Source: an uncultured Lachnospiraceae bacterium | GTDB taxonomy: Bacteria > Bacillota > Clostridia > Lachnospirales > Lachnospiraceae | Reading direction: 5' to 3' | Assembly (NCBI GenBank): GCA_947178145.1 | Contig: CAMWXE010000005.1 | Span: 36,971 to 100,970, forward strand | Length of the DNA: 64,000 nt | Part shown: one piece after another, positions 34,983 through 45,800 of the stretch | How the letters are laid out: every line of letters begins with the position of its first letter | Position numbering within the stretch: position 1 is the first letter of the stretch | Position numbers and translations under genes: made by a program | The notes under the pieces: model-generated | The model's database searches: none | What the model was told of the DNA's origin: nothing | What the model saw: only the letters and a program-made list of their open reading frames with translations

Positions 34983-35954
34983 TCATTTGTTTGTAGATGC
35001 TGTCTTTTTCTGCATACGGATGTCCCGGCCTGTCAGTTTGCAGATATCATAGTTGCTTGTAATGCGGGAAAAGATTCTGTCAGAGTAGCGATCCCGCAAT
35101 TCCCCAAGCGAAAGGTTCGTTGTGATAATCGTAGCTTTTTTTCGCAGATGCCGGTTGTTCAGGCAGGAAAAAAGCTGGGAGGAAACAAAGGAATTGGTGA
35201 GCTCTGTTCCCAGGTCATCAATGATCAGCAGATCACAGTCACAGATATCATCGGAGATACCAGATGCCGCTTCGATGCTGTCTCTGTCAAAGGTACTTTT
35301 GGATAAGATGTCAAAAAGCTGGGAAGCACTAAAGTAAATCACAAGGTTCCCACAGTCGATCAATTCTTTTGCGATACAGCAGGACAGAAAAGATTTCCCC
35401 GTTCCTACTGTACCATAAAAAAACAAGTTTCGGTAGTCCTTATTAAAGCTTTTCACAAAATTTTGGCATATTTGTACAGCTTTTGTAAATTTTTCGAGAT
35501 CCTCTCCCGCATAATAGTCATAGGATAAAGAACTGAAGTTCTCTGTTGCAAGCAGGCTTTTGATATGGGATTGCTCATAAATTAAGTTGATCTCCTCCGC
35601 GCGAAAACAGCTGCATTTCTGGTTGGCAATATAGCCCGTGTCGCAGCATTTGTCACACATATAGCGCGGTGACAGATAGTCATCAGGAAATCCGTTCTCG
35701 CGCAACAGGGCAGCTTTTCTTGCTGAGAGCTCCCTGAGGCGCTGCCTTAATTCTGGCAGTGCATTTTCATTTCCACCAAGGAGTTTTCTCCCCTGCTCGA
35801 TGGATATGGCAGCAACTTGGCGGTCCAGTGCTTCATAAGCAGGAATTGTCTGATACACGGTCTCTGTATTGTGCTCCAGCCGGTGTCTGACAGCGCGTTG
35901 TTTCTCCTCATAGGAACGCATGATGGCGTCGTATTGACTGTTTGTCAGTGGCAT
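34983..35954 (-). CDS. dnaI: Primosomal helicase loader DnaI-like ATPase
   Basis: A 323-residue AAA+ protein of the DnaC/DnaI group that loads the replicative helicase. The N-terminal part carries a zinc-binding cysteine cluster (CDKCCDTGYIANQKCSCF) as in B. subtilis DnaI. Walker A is GTVGTGKSF and Walker B is LLIIDDLGTE. It follows dnaD by 40 bp on the same strand, so both primosome parts are co-expressed. Confidence 0.92.
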   Translation of the reverse strand: MPLTNSQYDAIMRSYEEKQRAVRHRLEHNTETVYQTIPAYEALDRQVAAISIEQGRKLLGGNENALPELRQRLRELSARKAALLRENGFPDDYLSPRYMCDKCCDTGYIANQKCSCFRAEEINLIYEQSHIKSLLATENFSSLSYDYYAGEDLEKFTKAVQICQNFVKSFNKDYRNLFFYGTVGTGKSFLSCCIAKELIDCGNLVIYFSASQLFDILSKSTFDRDSIEAASGISDDICDCDLLIIDDLGTELTNSFVSSQLFSCLNNRHLRKKATIITTNLSLGELRDRYSDRIFSRITSNYDICKLTGRDIRMQKKTASTNK

Positions 35955-35994
35955 CTGTGTTTTACCTCATTTATCTTTTATTGGCGAACCTGTT

Positions 35995-37149
35995 TCAGTT
36001 GCTCAGTATATTTTGTTCCAACTCGTCAAAGTCGTAGGTATTTTGTGCGAAATTATTGAATTTATTCTTGGTCACAATATTGTCATTTTTGCGCGGCTTG
36101 TCCATATTTTGGGAAACACGCTTGAAGGACGCGTCAGCCGTGGGAATATCGGCCTTGTGATGAACCCCTGCCTGATACCATTTGGTGAGGATTCCATCCG
36201 CGTATGCGAAGCGGTGGCTGTCTGTTGTCATGACAGTCTTATCGCATGCCTCTTGTATGACATCGAGCAGAAAGCCGTATTCTTTCGTCCATTTGTTTAT
36301 GTATTCAAGCTCTTTTGGAGCCGGATTTGCATTTTTGCCAAGTGATTTCATGATCGTATAGACCACTTTGTCATACTTGCGCGAGGCATTCTGCGCATCG
36401 GCTGGTGTCATGATGCCCTGTTCATGCCATGCTAATGCCACTTTTTCCATGTACCGGAAATCTTTCTTGCCGCGCTCTACACAGTGCTGCACCAGGTAAT
36501 CAATCAGGTCAGTTGAAAAGCCGAGTCTGTCATACAGGAAGAGAATGGTTTCCATATCGCTGCGCGTGAGTGGCCTGGCAACATACTGTTCTGTGACCAT
36601 CAGCAGTTGTTCGATTTCTTCATTGCGCTTAAAGTCTTTGAGCTCGTCCAACGAGTAATCCGGTTTCGCGATTGTTTTTCCATTTGCGGGCCGGCTGCCT
36701 GCGGCTGTAATGGTACGATTTGCAGCCATAGGAGTCATTCCGGCTCTGGCAGTCATGCCCGTCTGCATGGAGGCCGGTCTGATAAACGACAAGACCGGGG
36801 TGATACGGGGCGCTGTTCTGGGCACCTCGTAACTGCTTTCGAAAGAAAGCATGGTTTCAAGGGAAAGTACCCTGATTCCGGACAAGTTGTGAGCCGCGTC
36901 GAAGTCGAGTGCGAGAAGCTGTCTGGACTCCCAATACATCAGAGAGCGTAACACATCCTTTTCCGTATAGTTGAACTTGTCCGCAATATCAGTCACGCTT
37001 GTTGGGAGATTGGCGTTCATCATGCGGATCAGAAAAAGATAGATTTTGAGCTGTGCATCGTTTGCATCTGCCATATATTCATCAATAAATAAGTTGGAGA
37101 TGCTTGTCTGATCATTTGTGGCAGCCCGATAAATATTGACACGATTCAT
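35995..37149 (-). CDS. dnaD: DnaD-like primosome protein
   Basis: A 384-residue replication-initiation protein. An N-terminal winged-helix region (about 20-85, with a helix-turn-helix typical of DnaD) is followed by a proline- and alanine-rich linker. Two DnaD-type C-terminal repeats follow (about 175-245, and 250-320 with the YxxxIxxxW-like segment YINKWTKEYGF). DnaD bridges DnaA and DnaB-type loaders to recruit helicase. It heads a minus-strand operon with dnaI and prs. The upstream gap carries a cluster of DnaA boxes, suggesting control by DnaA. Confidence 0.88.
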   Translation of the reverse strand: MNRVNIYRAATNDQTSISNLFIDEYMADANDAQLKIYLFLIRMMNANLPTSVTDIADKFNYTEKDVLRSLMYWESRQLLALDFDAAHNLSGIRVLSLETMLSFESSYEVPRTAPRITPVLSFIRPASMQTGMTARAGMTPMAANRTITAAGSRPANGKTIAKPDYSLDELKDFKRNEEIEQLLMVTEQYVARPLTRSDMETILFLYDRLGFSTDLIDYLVQHCVERGKKDFRYMEKVALAWHEQGIMTPADAQNASRKYDKVVYTIMKSLGKNANPAPKELEYINKWTKEYGFLLDVIQEACDKTVMTTDSHRFAYADGILTKWYQAGVHHKADIPTADASFKRVSQNMDKPRKNDNIVTKNKFNNFAQNTYDFDELEQNILSN

Positions 37150-37301
37150 GAGTAGTCCTCCGTCCGGTTATAAATTCCTTAGTATTCCTCCGGCGTGGGA
37201 GACACCGGCATCTGTAAGGTAAGTGTATTGTAGCACAATTGGCCAAAAAAGCAAGCCCCTGACCCCACGCAACCCCTTGTGAATACTGGATTTTTGGGTA
37301 A

Positions 37302-37472
37302 TGTGGATAGTGTGGATAATGTGGATAGTGGCGGGGGTAAGTGTTTCAACCCCTTGTCGGACCACAAAGGTAACATGTGGATTTTTATAAAAACAAATGT
37401 GGATGAAAACAAAAAATATCCACACTCTTTTCGGACGATTTGCGCACAAAAAAATGTGGATAATGTGGATAA
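37302..37472. promoter_or_regulatory. Cluster of DnaA boxes upstream of dnaD
   Basis: The perfect box TGTGGATAA occurs at 37311-37319, 37455-37463 and 37464-37472. Near matches lie at 37302 and 37320 (TGTGGATAG), at 37399 (TGTGGATGA) and, inverted, near 37417 (TATCCACAC). They crowd the 323-bp gap between murC and dnaD, both read on the minus strand. The gap holds no gene. DnaA could regulate the dnaD operon, or the cluster may titrate DnaA. No dnaA or dnaN is present, so an origin is not supported. Confidence 0.65.
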
Positions 37473-38852
37473 TTATATTCCAAGCAGATTTTCACCGATT
37501 TTTACAACATCCCCGGCTCCCATAGTTATCAACAAATCGCCGTTGATACAATTTTTTAACAAAAAATTTTCGATCTCATCAAAACTTTGAAAATAATAAC
37601 ACTCTATGCCAAGTTTTTCCAATTCATGGAGAAGATCCATGGAGCTGATGCCGATCGTATTTTTCTCGCGTGCAGCATAGATGTCCGTCAGCACGACCTT
37701 GTCTGCGAGCGAAAGGGCACTGGCAAAATCCTTTAAGAAAGCCTTTGTGCGTGTATATGTATGCGGTTGGAATACACACCACAATGTCTGATGAGGATAG
37801 TTTGCAGCGGCTTTTAACGTAGCAGTAATTTCCGTCGGGTGATGTGCGTAGTCGTCGAGAATTTTGACGCCGGCAACTTCGCCTTTGAACTCAAATCGCC
37901 GGTCTGTCCCGGAAAAAGAAGACAGCGCATTGCGCACGACATCAGAGTCAAAGCCAAGAAGATCCATCAGGGCAATGACAGACAGAGAGTTCAGAATATT
38001 ATGTTCGCCGACAACACCCAGCTGCACAGTGCCACAGTCCACGCCCTTTTTGATCAATGTATAGGAAGCGCGTCCAAGCGCGTCGTAGGCAGCATCAGTG
38101 AAGCAATAGTCAGCTTCTGCGTCTGTGCCAAAAGTGATGATCTTGCAGTCAAGCCCCTCTGTAAGCTGCTCAACATGGTCAATTCCCTTGTTGATAATCA
38201 GGCATCCGTCAGCGGGAAGAATCTCGGCAAACTGTCGAAAGGAATGGCGGATGTCTTCGATGTCCTTAAAAAAGTCCATGTGGTCTTCTTCAATATTAAG
38301 GATGATGCTGATGCGGGGAAAGAAGCTCAAAAAGGAGTTTGTGTACTCGCACGCTTCAGTCACAAAATAATCGGACTTACCTACGCGGATGTTGCCCTCA
38401 ATCGATTTTAGGATTCCGCCAATCGACAGCGTGGGATCGGCGTCTGCGGCCAGAAGCACCTCGGACACCATGGATGTGGTAGTGGTCTTTCCATGGGTGC
38501 CGCTGACGGCAATTGGGAGTTTGTAATTTTTCATAATCTGTCCAAGGAGGTCTGCGCGTGTCATGAGGGGGAGTCCTTTTTCGGCAGCGGCGCGAAACTC
38601 TGGATTGTCCTGTGCAATCGCGGCAGTGTACACGACAAGGTCGATGGAATCATTGATATTGCTCGCCATCTGTGGATAATGGATCGTTGCGCCCATAGAG
38701 ACCAGGTGCTGTGTCAGCGGGGACTTTCTGGCATCCGATCCGCTGACAGGAAAGCCTTCTTCGATCAAAATCTGTGCAAGACCAGACATGCTGATCCCTC
38801 CGATTCCGATAAAGTGTACATGGATGGGACGATTGAAATTTATCTGATACAT
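37473..38852 (-). CDS. murC: UDP-N-acetylmuramate--L-alanine ligase MurC
   Basis: Adds L-alanine to UDP-MurNAc in peptidoglycan precursor synthesis. It has 459 residues. Visible are the N-terminal nucleotide motif GIGGISMSG, the Mur ligase ATP loop GTHGKTTTTS, and the C-terminal-domain block DDYAHHPTEI. GGAAGG lies upstream of the ATG. The gene ends exactly where the DnaA-box cluster begins. Confidence 0.96.
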   Translation of the reverse strand: MYQINFNRPIHVHFIGIGGISMSGLAQILIEEGFPVSGSDARKSPLTQHLVSMGATIHYPQMASNINDSIDLVVYTAAIAQDNPEFRAAAEKGLPLMTRADLLGQIMKNYKLPIAVSGTHGKTTTTSMVSEVLLAADADPTLSIGGILKSIEGNIRVGKSDYFVTEACEYTNSFLSFFPRISIILNIEEDHMDFFKDIEDIRHSFRQFAEILPADGCLIINKGIDHVEQLTEGLDCKIITFGTDAEADYCFTDAAYDALGRASYTLIKKGVDCGTVQLGVVGEHNILNSLSVIALMDLLGFDSDVVRNALSSFSGTDRRFEFKGEVAGVKILDDYAHHPTEITATLKAAANYPHQTLWCVFQPHTYTRTKAFLKDFASALSLADKVVLTDIYAAREKNTIGISSMDLLHELEKLGIECYYFQSFDEIENFLLKNCINGDLLITMGAGDVVKIGENLLGI

Positions 38853-38930
38853 GATTTGCTTGTTCCTTCCTATATATGATTTAATCTATTCTATTTACAG
38901 ATCACTATTAATATACACCTCACAAGATAA

Positions 38931-38952
38931 CTTTTCCATAGTTATGGAAAAG
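38931..38952. other. Perfect hairpin in the murC-glgC divergent gap
   Basis: A 9-bp perfect stem (CTTTTCCAT with ATGGAAAAG, loop AGTT) lies in the 316-bp gap between divergent murC and glgC. Without a T-tract on the plus strand it is more likely a regulatory palindrome or stability hairpin than a terminator. The rest of the gap holds only the predicted glgC promoter. Confidence 0.4.
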
Positions 38953-39087
38953 AAATTTTGGTGGATATATTAAACTTTTGAAAATACCACCGATATATTT
39001 TATAAACAGTAACAATTTTTGTTAGAAAAATTGTACAGAATTATTCTTGCGAAAGAGATTAAAGTTGTTCCCTTTAATGAAATTGTA

Positions 39088-39096
39088 TGCTATAAT
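39088..39096 (+). promoter_or_regulatory. Extended -10 promoter element for glgC
   Basis: TGCTATAAT is a full extended -10 (TGN plus TATAAT). The -35 is weak (TTGTTC at 39065, spacer 20), as is usual for extended -10 promoters. The transcript would start near 39103, about 65 nt before the glgC ATG. Confidence 0.55.
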
Positions 39097-39168
39097 AAAT
39101 TAGGGTCTGCTATACGCAAAATGCGAATGGTAATGCGAAGCCCATTATTATCAAGTAGGGGTGACAAC

Positions 39169-40437
39169 ATGATTAAAAAAGAGATGATTGCCATGCTTTT
39201 AGCAGGTGGACAGGGTTCGAGACTGGGGGTCCTGACATCGAAAATGGCAAAACCGGCCGTTGCTTTTGGAGGGAAATACCGTATTATCGACTTTCCGCTG
39301 AGCAACTGTATTAATTCCGGTATTGACACAGTCGGAGTGCTTACACAGTATCAGCCATTGAAGCTGAACACACATATCGGTATCGGTATTCCTTGGGATT
39401 TGGACCGGAATGTCGGCGGCGTGACGGTGTTACCGCCTTACGAGAAGAGCAGTGAGAGCGAGTGGTACACAGGAACTGCCAATGCCATTTTTCAGAATCT
39501 TGAGTATATGGAGAACTACAACCCTGACTATGTGCTCATTCTTTCCGGCGACCATATTTATAAGATGGATTACGAAGTGATGCTGGATTTCCACAAGGAG
39601 AGCGGTTCGGAAGTGACAATCGCATCGATGCCTGTCCCGATTGAGGAAGCAAAACGATTTGGTATCGTCATTACAGATGAGAATAAGAAGATTATTGATT
39701 TTGAAGAGAAACCAGAGAACCCCAGAAGCAATTTAGCTTCCATGGGAATTTACATATTTAATTGGAAAACACTCAAAGAGGCACTGATCGCGAAAGCAGA
39801 CCAGCCCGCGCTTGATTTTGGAAAGCATGTCATTCCATACTGTCATGAGAAGGGCTGCCCGATGTATTCCTATGAGTTTAATGGATACTGGAAGGATGTT
39901 GGAACCCTGAGCTCATACTGGGAAGCCAATATGGAGCTGATTGACATTGTGCCGGAGTTCAACCTTTATGAGGAATATTGGAAGATTTATACGAAGAGCG
40001 AGATTCTGCCACCCCAGTATATCGCATCGGACAGTGTTGTTGAGCGCAGTATCATCGGTGAAGGTTCGGAAATTTATGGACAGGTTTACAATTCTGTTAT
40101 CGGATGCGGTGTTGTCATTGGTGAAGGAACAGTTGTGCGCAATTCCATTATTATGAACCAGGCGCAAATCGGTGACCGGTGCACGATTGAAAAGGCGATT
40201 ATCGATGAGTATTCGCAGGTGGGCAGCGAAACGCAGCTTGGAACGCTTCCGGAGAAGGAAAATGATACAAGACCTGACATCTACAACAGCGGGCTGGTCA
40301 CAATTGGTGAGAAGTCGGTTGTTCCCGGCAATGTTAAGATCGGTAAGAATGCAGTTGTTTTTGGGGAGACGACAGCTTCCGATTATCCCAATGGCGTATT
40401 AGACAGCGGCAGGACATTGATAAAGGTGGGTGAGTGA
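39169..40437 (+). CDS. glgC: Glucose-1-phosphate adenylyltransferase GlgC
   Basis: Makes ADP-glucose for glycogen. It has 422 residues, with the nucleotidyltransferase loop [12 protein letters not shown], the phosphate-binding block [18 protein letters not shown], and a left-handed beta-helix C-terminus. The ATG at 39169 is chosen over an upstream in-frame start because homologues begin at [14 protein letters not shown] and AGGGGTG precedes it. Stop and next start are one base apart, so glgC and glgD are co-translated as subunits of one enzyme. Confidence 0.96.
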   Translation: MIKKEMIAMLLAGGQGSRLGVLTSKMAKPAVAFGGKYRIIDFPLSNCINSGIDTVGVLTQYQPLKLNTHIGIGIPWDLDRNVGGVTVLPPYEKSSESEWYTGTANAIFQNLEYMENYNPDYVLILSGDHIYKMDYEVMLDFHKESGSEVTIASMPVPIEEAKRFGIVITDENKKIIDFEEKPENPRSNLASMGIYIFNWKTLKEALIAKADQPALDFGKHVIPYCHEKGCPMYSYEFNGYWKDVGTLSSYWEANMELIDIVPEFNLYEEYWKIYTKSEILPPQYIASDSVVERSIIGEGSEIYGQVYNSVIGCGVVIGEGTVVRNSIIMNQAQIGDRCTIEKAIIDEYSQVGSETQLGTLPEKENDTRPDIYNSGLVTIGEKSVVPGNVKIGKNAVVFGETTASDYPNGVLDSGRTLIKVGE

Positions 40438-40438
40438 T

Positions 40439-41557
40439 ATGAGAGCGTTAGGAATTGTATTAGCAGGTGGAAACAGTAGAAAGATGGGGGCGCTTTCCCA
40501 CAAGAGAGCGATTTCAGCTATGCCGATTGCAGGCAGCTATAGAAGTATTGACTTTGTATTGAGCAATATGTCCAACTCACACATTCAGAAGGTTGCGGTG
40601 ATCACGCAGTATAATTCAAGAAGCCTTCATGAGCATCTAAGCTCATCAAAGTGGTGGGATTTTGGACGGAAGCAGGGAGGTTTGTACACTTTTACACCGA
40701 CGGTTACGCCAGATAACAGCAACTGGTATCAGGGAACGGCGGACAGTATTTATCAGAATCTCTTATTTCTGAAAAGAAGTCATGAACCATATGTAGTCAT
40801 TGCCACGGGGGACTGTGTCTACAAGATGGATTACAATAAAGTATTGGAATATCACATTGCAAAGAAGGCAGATATTACAGTCGTTGTTAAGGAAATGCCA
40901 GAAGATGCGGATGTGGACCGGTACGGCGTGATCAGGATGAATGATGACGGGCGTATCGAAGAGTTCGAGGAGAAGCCTATGGTGGCGAGATCAAAGACTG
41001 TGTCATGCGGTATTTATGTTATCAGACGCAGACAGCTCATCGAACTGATTGAGAAGAGCGCCGAGGAGGGAAGGCACGATCTCGTGCAGGACATCCTTAT
41101 ACGCTATAAAGATGTAAAGCGAATATACGGCTACAGGATTGAATCCTACTGGAGAAATATCGCGACGGTCGAGGATTACTATGGCACGAACATGGATTTT
41201 CTCAAGAAGAACATCCGCGATTATTTCTTTAAGCAGTATCCTGACGTATATTCCAAAGTTGACGACTTGCCGCCAGCAAAATATAATCCGGGATCACAGG
41301 TTCGAAACAGCCTGATTTCCAGTGGATGTATTGTAAACGGAACAGTGGAGAATTCCATACTGTTCAAGGAGGTTTTTGTCGGCAACAACTGTACCATTAA
41401 AAACTCTATCATTTTAAATGATGTGTATCTTGGCGACAACACCCACATTGAAAATTGTATTGTAGAAAGCCGTGATACGATTCGAGCAAACTCACATCAC
41501 GTCGGTGAGACGGGCATCAAAGTTGTGGTAGAGAAAAATGAAAGGTACGTTTTGTAA
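40439..41557 (+). CDS. glgD: Regulatory subunit GlgD of ADP-glucose pyrophosphorylase
   Basis: A 372-residue GlgC paralogue. Its loop [15 protein letters not shown] departs from the GlgC consensus, as in other Firmicutes GlgD proteins, which act as regulators of GlgC rather than full catalysts. The C-terminal beta-helix is present. The ATG at 40439 has AAAGGTGGG upstream. Confidence 0.94.
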   Translation: MRALGIVLAGGNSRKMGALSHKRAISAMPIAGSYRSIDFVLSNMSNSHIQKVAVITQYNSRSLHEHLSSSKWWDFGRKQGGLYTFTPTVTPDNSNWYQGTADSIYQNLLFLKRSHEPYVVIATGDCVYKMDYNKVLEYHIAKKADITVVVKEMPEDADVDRYGVIRMNDDGRIEEFEEKPMVARSKTVSCGIYVIRRRQLIELIEKSAEEGRHDLVQDILIRYKDVKRIYGYRIESYWRNIATVEDYYGTNMDFLKKNIRDYFFKQYPDVYSKVDDLPPAKYNPGSQVRNSLISSGCIVNGTVENSILFKEVFVGNNCTIKNSIILNDVYLGDNTHIENCIVESRDTIRANSHHVGETGIKVVVEKNERYVL

Positions 41558-41604
41558 AAAGGAATCAAAAACTAATCAACGACTTGCAAAAGGGGGACAA
41601 AAGA

Positions 41605-41886
41605 ATGAGAATAACAGATGTTCGCGTTCGAAAAATCACAAAAGAGGGAAAAATGAAAGCAGTAGTTTCTATTACACTTGATGATGAATTTGTGGTTCAT
41701 GACATCAAGGTCATCGAGGGTGAAAAAGGTCTTTTCATCGCGATGCCAAGCAAGAAATCTGCAGATGGTGAGTATAGAGATATCGCTCATCCAATTAATT
41801 CTAACACAAGAGACACCATCCAGAAGACAATTCTTGAAAGCTATGAGAAGGCACTTTTAGAACCGGATGAGGAAGTAGCTTCTTAA
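41605..41886 (+). CDS. spoVG: SpoVG, RNA/DNA-binding regulator
   Basis: A 93-residue protein of the SpoVG family, with [10 protein letters not shown] at the start and the conserved block [23 protein letters not shown]. SpoVG binds nucleic acids and influences sporulation septation and virulence in Firmicutes. The ATG at 41605 is preceded by AAAGGGGG; the longer start is not conserved. A terminator follows about 105 bp past the stop. Confidence 0.96.
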   Translation: MRITDVRVRKITKEGKMKAVVSITLDDEFVVHDIKVIEGEKGLFIAMPSKKSADGEYRDIAHPINSNTRDTIQKTILESYEKALLEPDEEVAS

Positions 41887-41990
41887 CGTATTTACAATCA
41901 TGCGATTCCTGTGCCGCTGTTGGGCATAGGGTCATTCATATTATGAAAGTGTGCTTACGTTCATAGTATATTTTAAATAAAATGTGGGTA

Positions 41991-42022
41991 AAAGGCCATC
42001 CGTTCATAGCGGATGGCTTTTT
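41991..42022 (+). terminator. Terminator after spoVG
   Basis: CCATCCG pairs with CGGATGG across a 7-nt loop, with AAA and TTTTTT flanks extending the stem and giving the T-tract. Confidence 0.75.
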
Positions 42023-42038
42023 AAGGAAATTGGATAAA

Positions 42039-42281
42039 ATGGGAAGTTCAAATTGTGATACTTGTGCATATAATGTATATGATGAGGAAGACGCGTGTTA
42101 TTACTGTGAAGTCAACATGGATGAGGACGACATGGTGCGGATGATGGAAGGACATTACAGGAATTGTCCATATTATAGAAATGGGGACGAGTATGCGATG
42201 GTTCGCAAACAGATTGAATCGATTTTGGGAGTTTCGCGACAGGGCGGAGAAGGAGACGGAAGAAATCAGGACAGGAGATAA
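42039..42281 (+). CDS. DUF6472-like small cysteine-rich protein
   Basis: An 80-residue acidic protein. The CxxC pair CDTCAYNVYDEEDACYYC and the later NCPYYRNGDEY match a small Clostridial family that I believe is DUF6472. The spaced cysteines suggest zinc binding. I start it at 42039 because the longer frame to 41982 begins inside the spoVG terminator hairpin. It ends 5 bp before pth, so the two are co-transcribed. Function unknown. Confidence 0.75.
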   Translation: MGSSNCDTCAYNVYDEEDACYYCEVNMDEDDMVRMMEGHYRNCPYYRNGDEYAMVRKQIESILGVSRQGGEGDGRNQDRR

Positions 42282-42285
42282 GAAG

Positions 42286-42864
42286 ATGGTTATCATAGCA
42301 GGACTGGGAAATCCTACAAGAGAGTACGAGAATACAAGACACAATATTGGTTATATGGCAATTGACGCGCTTGCGGACAAGTACAATATCAGTGTGATGG
42401 ACTGCAAACACAAAGCGTTGATAGGAAAAGGTGTGATAGGCGGCACAAAAGTAGTGCTTGTGAAACCTTTAACGTATATGAATTTGAGCGGTGAGGCGAT
42501 AAGGGCTGTCATAGAGTATTACAAGGCAGATGCGGCGAGTGAGCTGATTGTTATCTATGATGACATCAGTCTCGACGTCGGACAGCTGCGCATCCGCAAG
42601 AAGGGCAGTGCAGGCGGACACAATGGCATCAAGAACATTATCGCCAATCTGGGAGATGACACGTTTTTGCGCATTAAGATTGGTGTCGGCGAGAAGCCAA
42701 AGGGATATGATCTGGCAGACTATGTGCTCGGTCATTTTAGCAGGGAAGAGCTGGAAGTGATGAAGGACAGCCTTGATAAAGTGGATGGCGCAGTGAATCT
42801 GATGCTTGCGGACAAGGTTGACATGGCGATGAATGCATATAATAAAAAAAGCGTGAAGGAATAA
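42286..42864 (+). CDS. pth: Peptidyl-tRNA hydrolase
   Basis: Releases peptides from peptidyl-tRNA that has dropped off ribosomes. It has 192 residues, with the opening IIAGLGNPTREYENTRHNIGY (catalytic His in TRHNIG), PLTYMNLSGEA and KGSAGGHNGIKNI. AGGAGA precedes the ATG at 42286. It lies just before mfd, the same order as in many Firmicutes. Confidence 0.97.
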   Translation: MVIIAGLGNPTREYENTRHNIGYMAIDALADKYNISVMDCKHKALIGKGVIGGTKVVLVKPLTYMNLSGEAIRAVIEYYKADAASELIVIYDDISLDVGQLRIRKKGSAGGHNGIKNIIANLGDDTFLRIKIGVGEKPKGYDLADYVLGHFSREELEVMKDSLDKVDGAVNLMLADKVDMAMNAYNKKSVKE

Positions 42865-42884
42865 AGGATGGAGGACAACCAATT

Positions 42885-45800
42885 GTGAACACATTATTGG
42901 CACCGCTCAGGGAACTTGGCGAGTATGAAGGGATTACAAAAGCATTGGAAAAAAAGGGCGGAATGGCGAGTGTAAGCGGCTGTGTGGACTCACAGAAGCT
43001 TCATATGGTATTTGGAACAGATCAGGATTACGATGTGAAGCTGATCGTGACTTACAGCGATATCAGGGCGAGGGAGCTTCTGGAGGACTGCCGTCTGTAC
43101 TGCCGTGAGTCATATTTCTATCCGGCAAAAGATTTGATATTTTATCAGGCGGACGTGCATGGTAATCAGCTTGTAAAAGAACGAATAGAAGTGCAGCGCA
43201 GACTTCTCGAGGGAACTCCAGTCACGATCGTTACGACCTTTGCTGCCCTGATGGCGCATCAGATTCCCTTGTCAGTGCTGGAGGACAATATCATCTGCAT
43301 TGGCAGGGACAGCATCGTTGAGGAGCAGGCGCTTGCGCGGAGGCTTGTGGCGATGGGGTATGAGAAAAATTATCAGGTGGAGGCGCCGGGACAGTTCTCG
43401 ATACGCGGTGGAATTGTTGACATTTTTGATCTGACCTCCGAGAACCCTGTCCGCATTGAGCTGTGGGGGGATGAGATTGAGTCAATCCGCACGTTTGATG
43501 TGCTGAGCCAGCGGTCTGTTGAAGAAAATGTGACACAAGTGTCAATTTATCCGGCGGCGGAGCTGATCTTGTCGCAGTCTGTACTCGCCAAAGGGTTCCA
43601 TAAGATTGAGCAGGATTGTAGGGCGCAGGCGCAGCATTTTCGGGAGCAGACAAAGCCGGAGGAGGCACACCGGCTTGAGACAGCGGTGAAGGATTTGCAG
43701 GAGCAGGTGACACAGTTTCAGAGTCTTGTGAACCTCGACAGCTATATCAATTATTTTTATGAGGACACGATGTCCTTTACCGACTTTTTTAAGAACAGGA
43801 GATGCTGTATCTATCTCGACGAGCCGCTCCGCATTGACGAGCACGCAAGGGCTGTGGAGCTGGAGTTTCGGGAGAGTATGGCAAGCAGGGTGGAGAAGGG
43901 GTATATTCTGCCCAGACAAATGGATGTGCTTTTTTCCGTGCAGGAGACGATGGCAAAGCTGGAAGATGAGCGTATTCTTGCGCTTTCCACTATGGAGTTC
44001 AAAGGATTTGGCATCAAGTTTGCAAACCGTTTTTCCGTCAATACCAGAAACATTTCTTCCTATAATAACAGCTTTGCAGAGCTTGTGAAGGATTTAAACA
44101 ATTTTAAGAAGCAGGGATACCGGGTGCTTTTGCTGTCCGCCTCGGCGACGCGCGCAAAACGTCTTGCCACAGACCTCATGGACGAGGGGCTTCTCGCCTT
44201 TTATTCGGAGGACCCGGACAGGATTCTGCAGCCGGGGGAGATTATGACTTATCACGGCTCTGTTTTAAAAGGATTTGAGTATCCGCTGTTAAAATTTGTC
44301 GTGATATCGGAGACCGACATTTTTGGCAGGCAGCAGCGCAGAAAGAAGAAAAAGGCTTATGAGGGACAGAAAATCCAGAACTTTTCGGATTTGAAGGTGG
44401 GGGACTATGTCGTTCATGAAAATCATGGTCTCGGTGTTTATAAAGGGATTGAGAAGGTTGAGGTAGACAAGGTTGTAAAGGATTATATCAAGATTGAGTA
44501 CCGCGACGGAGGCAATCTCTACGTCCTTGCGACAGGACTTGACGTGATTCAAAAATACGCTTCCTCCGATGCGGCGAAAAAGCCGAAATTGAACAAGCTT
44601 GGCACACAGGAGTGGGTGAAGACGAAATCGCGGGTAAAGACCGCAGTCAACGAAATCGCAAAAGATCTCGTGGAACTGTACGCAGCCCGACAGCAGAGAC
44701 AGGGCTTTGTCTTTAGCAAAGATACCGTGTGGCAGCAGGAGTTTGAGGAGATGTTCCCGTTTGAGGAGACCGGCGACCAGCTGCTTGCCATCGAGGCGAC
44801 AAAGAGTGACATGGAGAGCCCGCGCATCATGGACCGGCTGATCTGCGGCGATGTGGGGTATGGAAAGACAGAGATTGCGATACGCGCCGCATTCAAGGCA
44901 GTTCAGGACGGCAAGCAGGTCGCGTACCTCGTGCCCACGACAATTCTGGCACAGCAGCACTACAATACATTTTTGCAGCGCATGAAGGATTTTCCGGTGT
45001 GCGTGGAAATGCTGTCGCGTTTTCGGACTGCAGGCGAGATGAAAAAGACAATCGAAGGACTGAAAAAAGGTCTGGTGGATATCGTCATCGGCACACACAG
45101 GCTGTTGTCCGCAGATGTGCAGTACAAGGACCTGGGACTATTGATTGTCGACGAGGAGCAGCGTTTTGGCGTGCGCCACAAGGAAAAGATCAAACAAGTG
45201 AAAGAAGATGTGGATGTGCTGACCCTGACGGCGACGCCAATTCCAAGAACCCTGCACATGAGCCTTGTGGGAATCCGTGACATGAGTGTCTTAGAGGAGG
45301 CGCCGGGGGAGCGTCAGCCGATACAGACGTATGTCATGGAGTACAATGAGGAGATGGTGCGCGAGGCAATCGTGCGTGAGCTGTCCAGACAGGGACAGGT
45401 GTATTATGTGTACAATCGCATCAGCAATATTGAGGAGATCACCAGTCAGGTTGCGCGCCTTGTACCGGAGGCTGTCGTGGCATTTGCCCATGGACAGATG
45501 AAGGAGCACGAGCTGGAGAAAATCATGTTTCAGTTTATCGGTGGCGAGATTGACGTGCTGGTGGCAACGACAATCATCGAGACAGGACTGGATATCTCGA
45601 ATGTCAACACCATGATCATCCACGATTCCGATGCGATGGGACTATCACAGCTCTATCAGCTGCGAGGGCGTGTGGGGCGCTCAAACCGCACTTCCTATGC
45701 GTTTTTGATGTACAAAAAAGACAAGATGCTCAAAGAAGTGGCAGAGAAGCGCCTGCAGGCGATACGGGAGTTTACAGATCTGGGGAGCGGCTTCAAGATT

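Noticed and set aside
37302..37472. Chromosomal or plasmid replication origin
   Set aside because: DnaA boxes are present, but dnaA, dnaN, rep genes and a clear AT-rich unwinding element are missing; regulation of the dnaD operon explains them better.
41982..42038. N-terminal extension of the DUF6472-like protein
   Set aside because: It starts inside the spoVG terminator hairpin and has no similarity to the small cysteine-rich family.
44289..45098. 269-residue minus-strand open frame
   Set aside because: Lies inside mfd, opposite strand; composition is that of a shadow frame.
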